A stretch of DNA of 64,000 bases from positions 1,376,199 through 1,440,198 of the forward strand of contig NC_029543.1 of NCBI RefSeq assembly GCF_001577835.2, read 5' to 3'. Numbering within the stretch: position 1 is the stretch's first letter; each line of letters opens with the position of its first letter. Both the position numbers and the translations under genes were made by a program. This stretch comes from Coturnix japonica (Eukaryota > Chordata > Aves > Galliformes > Phasianidae). Below are positions 33,301 to 42,700 of this stretch, piece by piece. The notes under the pieces are model-generated. The model searched no databases. It was not told the DNA's origin and saw nothing but the letters and a program-made list of their open reading frames with translations.

Positions 33301-36300
33301 TGTGGTGCAGCAATTCCAACTGACCTGAAACCACCTAAGTGGGCAAAAGGGCAGCAACAGCCTCTGCCCAATGCTTTGCTGTGTGCTCCTGCTTCCTTGC
33401 AGTGGGACAGGACCCCAAAAAGCCAGCAGAAGCAGCAGCAGGGCAGGCTGAGTGTGACCCATGGCTGTGCACAGAGCAGGAGCACCTCTTGCAACAGCAG
33501 CTCAGCCCTGCAGTGGCTCAGGCTTTTCCTGGTGGCTCAGGGATCTTTCCCAGTTCCTGAGAACTCTCTGTCCAGATATGCTGAGGAGTGGCTGCAAATG
33601 CTCCTTGTTTGTTGAGCAATGGTTGGTGGTAGATCACATTGTCTGCGAGCTGCCTGGTTTTGGAATACAGTGGCTTTTATTTGTAGCTACACATTGATGT
33701 TTTTTGGCATTTCATTACCCTGGTTTCTTCTGCTGTCTGTGGGCTGTGGTGTGGCTGACACAACCTGGTGTCCCGCCTCTGGCTCTGATCTGACTTTGGA
33801 GCCGGGTTTGTACCTGGTCACACAGATGATTCCTTTGGAATTGTTTGGTTTCTTGCCCCTTCCTTAATTCAATATGCTTCTCTTTTGTTTTTCCTTCAAG
33901 CAACATGTCCACGATGGGCGGAAGGAGAGCCTTGATGGCTTTGTGAAGACCTTTGACAAGTTGCCTACGACTGATGGTTACCCTGGAATCTTCGCCTTAG
34001 ACTGTGAGATGGTGGGTCACCAATCTGCAGGGCAGCACAGACACAAAATGAGGCTTTTGGAGGAAGGCTGTGTTAGAAGGAAAGCTCTTTTTCTCTACCA
34101 CTTTCTCTCCTTTCTGTGGGCCTTAAATCACATAGGTTTATGTTAAATTTACATTGAAAATGAGCTCTTAGTAGTTTTGGCAGAGTGCGCTTCCTTTGAG
34201 GACCATGTGTGCCCTTGAGAAGTCATAGCCAGTTGCTTACAACAAGCACAGGCTGTTGGCTGGTCTCAGCGTGCAGAAGCAGCTGTGTTTTGGGAGCTGC
34301 AGTGCTTGAGCAGCACTGTATGCCCCTTGCTGGGGTCAACACACATTTGTTTTCATGTCTGTTTTCTTGCTTGCAGTGCTACACTAAGCAAGGACTGGAG
34401 CTGACGAGAGTAACTGTGATCAACTCTGACCTGAAAGTGGTGTACGACACCTTTGTCAAACCAGACACCAAGGTGGTGGACTATAACACCAGGTGAGGAC
34501 ACCTTTCTATGGGTCAGCACCAGTAACATGGGGGGGAATTTCTGTGAGCACTTGGCTGGAGCTGCCATGACCACCACTTCCTAACGGCCGGAACCTTTTG
34601 GGTCCTTCAGTGAAGGAAACCCTCCTCTCTGTTTTTACACTGCAGATTCTCAGGTGTGACAGAAGAGGACCTGGAGAACACTAGCATCACCCTGAGGGAT
34701 GTCCAAGCCGTCCTATTGAACATGTTCAGCGCAGACACCATATTGATAGGGCACAGCTTGGAAAGCGATTTATTTGCACTAAAGGTAAATCTGCATGTTT
34801 AGCATTTGAGTCTCCCTCTGGTTATTCACTTGTGATCTCAGCACAGCTTCAGTGACCATCCCCAGGGCTACAGACCTCCATTGGAGGGCTGAATAGAGTG
34901 GGGCTGGCTGGAAGGTCTGAGCTTCAATCTTTCATTATTCACATCAGTTTAGCTAAGACTCCTCCGTTGGTGTCAGCATCCTTTGCCTGGCCTGAAATTG
35001 TGCTCAGCTGGGATCTGGGCAGGCTCAGGAGTCCACTGTGCCCTCTGGGTGTCCACAGCAACTATTGTAGAAGCAGCTCAAGTCTCTTTGTTGCCTCTGC
35101 TCTTGATTTTAAAACATCCATGAGGTTCTCTGCCTTGTTTGCTGAGATTTGTGGAGTTCTTTGATCAAGCTGCTGTGACCTTTCAGCTCTCCTGTTTTCT
35201 GCCTGCCCTGTGTCAGTCTATTCCACATATCTCTGCTATCCTGGAGGGAGGGCTGTGTTCTGAACATAGATCCTAGGGGTGCTTGGCTGAGGTCACTGAG
35301 GAAAGCATTCAGGAACAGGAACCAATGTATAGCTGGTGCTCGTGGGCTTTCATCCAGCCATCCTTTATCACACAGCTTTGCTGGCCAAGCTGCGGCTGCC
35401 AGCCCCCAGCTCTGCTTTGGAAGCAGGAGGTTTTAATGGATGCAAAGTGCTTTCCCTCTCAGTGGCACCCTTTACCCCGTCCTTTCACAGAGTTCATCGC
35501 CATCATAAAAAGAAATTATTTACAGTTTTATCAGCACAAGATGACTGCATTGGCCTCATAGAAGCGTGGCTTTGTCCCAGCATGGTGGGCTCTGCCAAGA
35601 GCACGGAGCTGTGAGCGCTGTGACAGGCAGTGCTGTGTCAAGTCGTAATGTCTGAAGGCTGTGGCAGTAAAGTCGACATCTCACTAATGGCCGTGGCAAG
35701 CTCCAAATGGTGATAGCGTTTCAATTTTTATTTAAAGCTGTATTATCCTGCTTCCTCAGCCTTCCTGATCTACATAAGTAATTATCATTGCGCCTGGGTG
35801 GGTGCCAGACTTGACTGCAGTCTAAGGGAGATTATCCATAACGTTGGCAGTTTTACACTCCGAAGGAGCGTAGCAGGTTGTTTCTGTTAAGCTGCAGCTG
35901 TTTGCAGGCGCTCACAGAGCTGGGCGATGGAACTATTAATGAGGGAGTTAGGAACTGTCACGCTACATTAGCTGGTGCTGGGAAGAGTTGAGGTTAAGGA
36001 CGAGATTAAGGGTCCAGTCTGAGCCACACCACATTGAGGATCACAGAGTGGGTCAGGTGTGAAGATTCCTCTCTTGCAGCTCAGGGCTGTGCTGGCTGTG
36101 TATCTGAGTGTGCAGGAAGGCAGGGCTGGGAGGGGGTGTGTGCTGGCTGGCACAGCTCTGGGAGTTGATAGGCATTCAGGCTGTGAGGGCTTTGATTCAG
36201 CCAGAGCCTCCTGCAGGACTGGTTGGGCCGGAGCTCGGCAGGAGAGCTGAATGGAGCTGAAAGGTTGACCGGAAGATTGCGTTAATATGGTTAATCCTAA

Positions 36301-37084
36301 GGAGTGCCCCATCCCTGTGGCAGAAGGAAAATAAACAAGGTTCTTTCTTGCTCCATCCCTCCAGCTTATCCATGGCACAGTGGTGGATACTGCCATCGTC
36401 TTTCCCCACCGCCTGGGCCTGCCTTACAAACGGGCTCTCCGCACGCTGATGGCCGACTACCTCAAGCGCATCATCCAGGATAATGGTGAGAGTGAGGGGC
36501 TGGGAGCATGGCCTCATAGCCCACCCTGCCCAGCTGCCATGGCTCAGAGCTGCCTCCTGCCCTGCTCTCCACACTCCCTGTCCTCATTGTTTCACCCACA
36601 CAGCAGCTGTGAATGGGCCTGGGTACAAAAGCTGTGCTGGAGTTTCAGTTTGAGCCCCTGCACTGCGTGGGAGGCAGCAGGGGAGTGTTGTGCGATCCAG
36701 CACTCTCAAGGCCATGCCATGTTCTCCCTGCAAACTGACACTGACCTTTCTGTCTTCCTTGAGCTCAGTGTAAGTGTAGCACTGGGCAGGGGCCCTGTGG
36801 CCTGCAGACAACCCTCAGTTAAACCAGGCAGAAGTCCTGCCCTCATTTGTTCAGTGGAAGCTCTTCCAAATCCATTGCTGTGGTTCAGTGTGATCTCAGC
36901 TGGGTTTACACTGGGCAGGTGCTGTGGGGAAACAGGGCCCAGGCTGCCCAGTGCAGCACAGGGGTATTAACTACTGTCCTTGTCTCTGTCCCCAGTGGAA
37001 GGACACGACTCCAGCGAGGACGCCAGAGCTTGCATGGAACTGATGATCTGGAAGATCAAAGAAGACTCGAAAGTGAAGCGATGA
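12205..37084 (+). CDS. REXO1: REXO1, RNA exonuclease 1 homologue (complete, 16 coding exons)
   Basis: Predicted protein is 1228 aa (human 1221). The N-terminus [15 protein letters not shown] with a CCxH-like [11 protein letters not shown] segment matches human REXO1. Exon 2 encodes [11 protein letters not shown], the LEYDPLSN motif and a long Lys/Ser/Glu-rich disordered region. Middle exons carry [22 protein letters not shown] and the Elongin A-interacting region ([20 protein letters not shown]). A Cys-rich motif [11 protein letters not shown] precedes the C-terminal DEDDh 3'-5' exonuclease: Asp1071 and Glu1073 in ALDCEM, Asp1154 in GHSLESD, His1203 and Asp1208 in GHDSSED, so the catalytic set is complete. 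REXO1 is a nuclear protein linked to transcription elongation through Elongin A and SII binding (family knowledge). Every junction keeps frame; no damage is seen. Confidence 0.97.
12490..12912 (+). mobile_element. CR1 LINE, 3'-end fragment with an internal repeat insertion
   Basis: The sequence encodes the familiar CR1 ORF2 tail ([20 protein letters not shown], then [17 protein letters not shown]) and then the CR1 3' end (GGTTGGAACTACATGATCC..., AGGTCCCTTCCAACCCGG, ATTCTGTGATA). It sits in REXO1 intron 1 in sense orientation. Between 12723 and 12803 it is interrupted by tandem CTATGGGGTCT units, flanked by an 18-bp duplication of CR1 sequence. Confidence 0.92.
13079..13136 (+). repeat. 20-bp tandem repeat CTCTATTGCCTCTGTCCCAG
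   Basis: About two and a half copies in REXO1 intron 1. Confidence 0.7.
17290..17600. promoter_or_regulatory. Candidate conserved noncoding element in REXO1 intron 1
   Basis: AT-rich block in a GC-rich neighbourhood, without repeats or coding signs, carrying motifs such as CAAGTGGTAATTGG, TCATCTGCATAAGC and GCTATGGAAAT. Composition and motif density suggest an enhancer, but no conservation test could be run. Confidence 0.3.
20758..20890 (-). mobile_element. CR1 LINE, 3'-end fragment
   Basis: Reverse-complement CR1 terminus: AATCATATCATCTTCTGAGTT, GGAAGGGATCTTTTAAAGGC, CATCTAGTCCAACTC, then the weakly preserved GAGCGTGGACACCCACAGCT segment. It lies in REXO1 intron 2, antisense to the gene. 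Confidence 0.88.
21960..22520. promoter_or_regulatory. Candidate conserved noncoding element in REXO1 intron 3
   Basis: About 560 bp, distinctly AT-rich, no repeat signature, with several homeobox-type cores (CCCAAATTAATTGTTTTTCC, GCTTTTAATAATTTGAAG, TTCATTAACTCAAATATTTATTG). It looks like regulatory DNA rather than intronic filler; inference only. Confidence 0.3.
27770..28010. promoter_or_regulatory. Candidate conserved noncoding element in REXO1 intron 7
   Basis: AT-rich block after an (ATT)-type stretch at 27775-27802, with ACATTAAACAATCAATTTGTG and CATTTCATTATTGGC; no coding sign or recognisable repeat. Confidence 0.25.
32190..32420. promoter_or_regulatory. Candidate conserved noncoding element in REXO1 intron 11
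   Basis: AT-rich block containing TTTTTTAATCAGCATTCC, AAACAATCACCCCAC, GAAATTGATGAGGC and CCATAAAACCTCATGGCC; no coding or repeat signature seen. Confidence 0.25.
35490..35960. promoter_or_regulatory. Candidate conserved noncoding element in REXO1 intron 14
   Basis: About 470 bp with TTATTTACAGTTTTATCAGC, CATAAGTAATTATCATTGCG, GGGAGATTATCCATAACG and GGAACTATTAATGAGG. It is the most enhancer-like of the REXO1 intronic blocks by eye: even composition, no CpG island, no repeats, TAAT cores spaced along it. Confidence 0.35.
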
Positions 37085-37135
37085 CCTGCGCTTTTCTCTC
37101 CCTCCTGTTCCTCCTCCGCCTCTTTGAAGCAGTGC

Positions 37136-37141
37136 AATAAA
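37136..37141 (+). terminator. REXO1: REXO1 proximal poly(A) signal
   Basis: AATAAA only 52 nt after the stop codon. Use of this site would leave a 3' UTR of about 75 nt. Confidence 0.65.
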
Positions 37142-38430
37142 TGCTCAGAGTAACACTGTCCACCCGTACGCAGCAGCATGCTACCCCAGACTCCCCGTGC
37201 ACTCGCAGGTATCTCACAGTCTGCTCTTGGTGCATCTAACAGCACCAGCTGGCTGCCTGCAGGTCCCTGTGTCCACACAGTGGCTCTCGGACCCTCTTTC
37301 CTCTGCCTTGAGGGGTCCTTTGCAGTACAACAGTTGCCCCTTTAGGCCTGGCAAGGTGGTTCTGAGCAGCACAGCTAGAAGGGAACTCGGTGGTTCCTCG
37401 GAGAAGCTTGTAGAGGTAGGTTGGATACGTGCAGAAGGATCTTTCTGGTTCAGTTTCAAGGTAGATGATTGTTGTTATATTTTTTTTTGTCCCCCCAAAT
37501 GTAACTGGAGTTGCTTTTGTAGACTAAAGCAGTTCCCTTCCTGCAGTGTTGGGAGAGAGGGGGGTGGGAAAGGGACTAGAGTTGGGTGGGAGGCTGTAAA
37601 GTGGGTTCATGTAGCTGATGTGTTGGGGGGTGGTGAGAGCAGATTGAGATCCAGTGCTGACCCACAGGGCTGCACAGCCAGGGGGGCTCAGGGAGCTCCT
37701 TGCTGGGTCCTGCAGCTGGATGAGTGTCTGACATCGCCTGGACCTCATGGAGGTGGAGCTGTGATGGGATGGATGTTCACAGGGGGGTGTGAGGCTGCAG
37801 GGCAGGAGCTGCACTGAGGAGGGCAGCGATGAATGCAGGCACAGGTTGGGATCCCCTCACCCAAGTTTCCCCTTTGAGCTCAATAGGAACAAGGTTTTGG
37901 GGGGGTCCTGGCTGCAGGAGGGTGGTCCCGAATGGTCCATACACATGTACAGAACTCCCCCCCCTGCTCCATCTCTGTTGTCAGGGACTCGATACACACC
38001 AGAGCAAAAGCAATAGTTCAAAATACTCCTCTTTTTTTCCAACTCGTTTACATGTTGGGAGCTTTCAGATAAGCAGAATCCTCCCTTGTTGTCGTGTCAG
38101 GACAGAAGCAGCGTGGTTGTAGTGCACAGGGGTTGGCAGTTCAGAGCTTTGCCTTCCCCTATTTATCTTAGCTTCACCCCCATTCTATGTGCTTGGGGGC
38201 ACAGCACCATCTCGGAGCCCAGAGGGAGGAGAACTGTGGGTTCATTAACCCCCAATTAATAGGGATTAATTGGGATGGAGGTGGGCACTGCTGGTGTGGG
38301 TTGGAGCCACGTGTTGTCATTGCAGCCCCCTTTGTTGGGCTGGGATTGGGGGGGATGCTGTTTGTGGCCGCCCGGAGGCGTTTGGGATGTGTATAAATGT
38401 TGTAACCTGTCACTTTTTGTAACTGTTTTT

Positions 38431-38436
38431 AATAAA
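38431..38436 (+). terminator. REXO1: REXO1 distal poly(A) signal
   Basis: AATAAA preceded by a U-rich stretch (CACTTTTTGTAACTGTTTTT) and followed by GGGTGTTGACTGG; gives a 3' UTR of about 1.37 kb, close to the usual size for this gene. Confidence 0.75.
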
Positions 38437-38459
38437 AGGGTGTTGACTGGATGAACGCT

Positions 38460-39757
38460 GCTTCGTTTCCATGTTGGAGGTGCAGCCCTGGAGCATCCCA
38501 TCATTGCTGCCTCCTTTATTCCCTCCCGGTTTGATGCTATGGGCTCATCGCAGCCCCTTGTTGTTGGGTTCCATGCTTGTGGTGTGGGCTGTTATTGCTG
38601 AGCTCTCTATGGCCGCTCTCTCGGTGCTTTATGGACTGCCAACCCAGCACTTGCTTAATCGCCTCCGGGTTTCTGTGGTTAATTGCGGTGAGCAATTAAT
38701 CTAATGACGGCAGGAGCTGCTCGGTGGGGATTTGCGCTGGGTTGAAGCTCTCAGCGCTGCGGCTCTGGGGGATGTTGGTCCTGCTGCCAACGCTTCGGTG
38801 AGCAAAGAGATGATCCCTGTCTCCTCTCCTATGGGGCCGAAACCCGACAGCCCCCATGGGGTCCCTCCCTTATGTCTCAATGGGGTCACAGCCGTCCCCG
38901 CTCCTTCCCACGGCCCCAATATGGAGCTCAGCCCCACACCTGAAGCTTCCATCTCAGCTTGGGGCTGATGTGGGGCTGCGTGATGTTTCCCCACGGGCAG
39001 GGGATGCGGTGCCCGATGTGGCCCCACGGGGATCGCACCGGGAGGGCCGGCTCGGTGCCGGGGGTGTGGCGGGGGCCGGCCCACGTCCCCGCGTGGGCAG
39101 GGAGCAGGGAGCGGGGCCGCGGCTGGGATCGGCGCAAGGTATTGAGGCCGCTTTTACCCCTCTTTATAACCCCTACCCCGCACCGGGACACCCGTGGGGG
39201 TCTATGGGGGTCTTTGGGGGCTCACATGGGGGCTGTGTTGCCCTGGGGGGGGGGGGACCTTCGGGCAGCGCTTCGGTCCTCGCGTGTCTGTGGGGATGGG
39301 GAGAGGGGGCGGCGCTGGGAGCAGGGGCTGGGGATGCTGCGTTATCCCGTGGGGTCGGATGGAAGCGGCATCCAGGTGAGGTTATGGGGTGAACAAACGG
39401 CACCAGGAGGGAAATCTGTGCCCCCCCATATTCCCTGGGCTGCCGGGATGTGCGGGTGTTTCCGATTCACACCCAGCGCTCATTGGTGGCACCTCCGCCT
39501 CGCTCTGACCCTAATTAAGCACGGGCTGTGAGTGCAGCTGCTTAATGAGCAGCACCTGAGAGCAGAGCACGGGGGTGGCAGCAGGGTTTGGGGTTGGGAA
39601 GTGCTGTGGGGTTATATGGCTGTCATAGCTCTGTCCTGGAGCAGAGCAAAGCAGCAGCATCCCACCTCAATGCAGCATCCAACCTCAATACAGCATCCAA
39701 ACTATCCCCCTCCTCAGGGTGTGAATATCTGTGTCCTCATCCCCAGGTCCTGGCAGC
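38460..39757. other. REXO1-ATP8B3 intergenic region with a GC-rich candidate first exon
   Basis: Between the REXO1 3' end and the first ATP8B3 coding exon. The stretch 38985-39140 is CpG-dense and ends with GGCGCAAG|GTATTG, which could be a noncoding first exon of ATP8B3 with donor at 39139. No TATA box or other gene is evident; a G run lies at 39246-39257. Confidence 0.4.
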
Positions 39758-42700
39758 ATGGATGGGCAGGACCCAGCCCTGGGCTGTGAGCAGGAGCAGA
39801 AGGGGCAGCCAGGTTGGTGTGGGTTGGGGTTTTCCTTTCTTTGGGGCAGTAGAATGGAGGACTGGGGTAAAGATGGTCCTTCAGGTGGGTGCAGGAGTTG
39901 GGATGTCCCAGCTTGGTGGTGCCCACAGCATCAGGAAGGGGACGAGCCCCCTTAATAATAGCATTATAGAAGCGTGTCTGCCCAGCTGTGGGTCACCAGG
40001 AGCACCACGATGGGTCCCAGTGTCCATGAAGGGAGGATGGTGGTGGCTGAGCGCAGTCAATGGGTGACAATGTGGCTCTTCCAGCTTTCACATGGGAAGT
40101 GTGGGCCAACAACAGAGCCCACCATGAGCGGCTCAGGAAGAAATCTGCCTTCTGTTGGAGCAAGAAAAAATACGCGGTGAGTCGGGCAGGGCAACCAAGG
40201 GCTGTTCCTGGCGCTGTGCCCCCACACTGGCTTTAACCTGCTGTTATTTCTGCAGGGCAATGCCATTAAAACAGCCAAGTACAACGTCCTGACCTTCCTC
40301 CCACTCAACCTCTATGAGCAGCTCCACCGCATGGCCAACGTCTACTTTGTCTTTGTCATCCTCCTGCAGGTGAGATGGAGGCGAGGGGAGAAGCACGAGG
40401 GTGATAAGGACCATCACCAAAGGGGGGGTGTCTGGTGCCATCTGTAGGGTCACTTTTGTTCTCACCTCCAACCTTTATGGATGAACACTGTAGGATCTGG
40501 AGCTGATGTGGGTTCCCCTTTTGCACTAATGCAGTAAGGTGGTGCCAAGGATCTGCAGCATCATTTGGTGGCTTTCAGGGCCTCTGAGTGGCTGAAACTG
40601 AGAAAGAAATCTGATCATTTGAAATTAGTTGGGTTTGGATAGAAACTAAGATGGTGTAGAAAACGTATAGACAAAAACCCTACCAGTTCTTAGCTTGGTT
40701 CCTTCCATCCTTGGGCCCTTCTGAGGAGGAGAGCTGGACCCATAGTGGGCCCCATGGTGGGATGGGGGTCAGTGAGGTGCCCTTCTCCATCCCCAGACCT
40801 TTCCTGAGATCTCCACGCTGCCCTGGTACGCCCTGATCTTCCCCCTGAGCTGCCTCCTCACCATCCGTGCCCTGCGGGACCTGTTGGATGACATTGTGAG
40901 TGCGGGTTGGAGGCTGTGGGGATGGAGGGGTGGGCAGCAGGATGGACCCCTTTGCTATGGGGTGGGCTGGAAAGTTTGGGAGATGCCATTATACAGGTTA
41001 CCTGGGGCACCACCAGCTCTACAACACCCACATTGCTTTGTATTTTCCCTTTGAAAGGACGTGGCCAGATGGTTTCCTTCCTTTAGGACTTATATCTGTA
41101 ATATCCCAATTAATGGATATAGTCACAGTTTGGCCCCTAGAAATACCTTGGGGGGGCTTTTGCCCCTTCATTCATCAGAATGCATCTCCAGATTGCTTCA
41201 ATGAGCAGATCCTGTCCTGGGGCTGGGGAACCCAAAGAGGTTTTGGTGTTAAGAAGGTTCCTTTCATGGGACAAGACCATCCAACACGGTCCATCCATTT
41301 CTTTTTGTCTCTTCTGTGCAGGGCAGACACCAAAGTGACAGGAAGATCAACAGCAGACCATGCGAGATCCTGTCTGGGGGGAGGTGAGGGGCCTTGGGGA
41401 GAAGGGCTTGTGCTCCCCTTGCCTTCCCTTGCCAAGAACCCCTGAGTGCAGCAGCTGTAAAGGGGTTTTGGTGGCCCCATGCCTTGCAAGCTTTGCATTC
41501 CCCTTCAGCTTCTGCTGGAAGAAATGGTGTGACATCTGCGTCGGGGACATCGTCCGCCTGCACAAGGACAGCCTGGTCCCAGTGAGCAGCACCCCATGGC
41601 TGGTGGTTGGTGTTAATGGGGTCAGCAAGGGGGAGACACAACTGGCTGCTTTCCTCCTGCAGGCCGACATGCTTCTGCTGTGCAGCTCTGAGCCCAACAG
41701 CCTCTGCTACGTGGAGACCTCTGATATTGATGGGTGAGGAGCGGTGGATGTTCCAGATGGGGGCTGAGGTGCTCAGGTCTATCTCCCCATCTCCATTCCC
41801 TCCCAGCTGCCCATCCCTCCTGTTCATCTGCGGGATGATTTAATGACAGGGTCTCCGGGGCCATGGCTTTTTTTCTTGCTTGATGTCTGACACGATAGCT
41901 CTCTATCTTGCTTTTCATTGCCATTGCTCATGTAATCACCCAATAATTAATGTCAGCTTCTATCCCATGGGCCCGATAGCGGAATTAACAGTGCTTTTGC
42001 CCTGTAGGGTTGTCTCATTCTTCCTTTGCCGACTCTTTTTCACAGAGAAACAAACCTGAAGTTCAGACAAGCCCTCATGGTCACCCACCAGGAGCTGACA
42101 AGTGAGGAGAGCTTGGCTGCCTTTGATGGTGAGAATCTCAGATGGGTGAGGATGTGGCCTCCACTCCATAGTCTCATTGGGGCAGCCTTGAGAGGTCTCC
42201 CATTGGCCTCACTTTGTCCCCAGAGACACCAAATGCCATCACTCAGCACTTTCCCTGTGTTGGAGGGTGGTCCCTTCTAAAGGATCTGCTTGGAGACCCT
42301 TCCCCAGCAGCGTGGTTAGGGTTGGGTTGGGATGGGGGCCATTGGGTTGGCGCACCTTTCCTCTGGCTCAATGTCTGTTTTCCTATCAGAATCAAGCTCT
42401 GAGCACCCAAACTTGAGCTCAGACCCTGGATTTGGTCCTCCATACACTGCTGTGTCAACGGCTGTGGAAATGAAGGATGCTGTGTTTTATCCAATGTGGT
42501 TTCTTGACTGAGCACAGCACGCTGGTGCTCCAGCTCAGCCTTAACCTGAGTTTCCCATCCCACAGCTGGAAGACAGCTGGAAAAACAGGCATTTTCCCTT
42601 GAGAAATCCTCTTCTCTGTAGGAAACAAAGGACCTCGTGTTCCCCCCACAGCCAACACCTGCACTGTGTCCTTTGCTGCAGGGAAAGTGACCTGCGAGGA

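Larger units (their letters stand above)
12205..37084 (+). other. REXO1: REXO1 coding exon coordinates
   Basis: Exons read by hand: 12205-12370, 18273-20047, 21498-21599, 23833-24034, 24659-24822, 26348-26485, 27425-27548, 28619-28732, 29817-29954, 31176-31289, 31871-31944, 33901-34011, 34377-34492, 34646-34784, 36365-36485, 36996-37084. They total 3687 nt, an exact multiple of three. Exon 1 uses the donor CAG|GTAATG at 12371 rather than the earlier GT at 12310, because only the later one gives the phase needed to read ERGYDPYNP. Exon 6 has a weak donor (AAG|GTCTGT). Confidence 0.9.
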
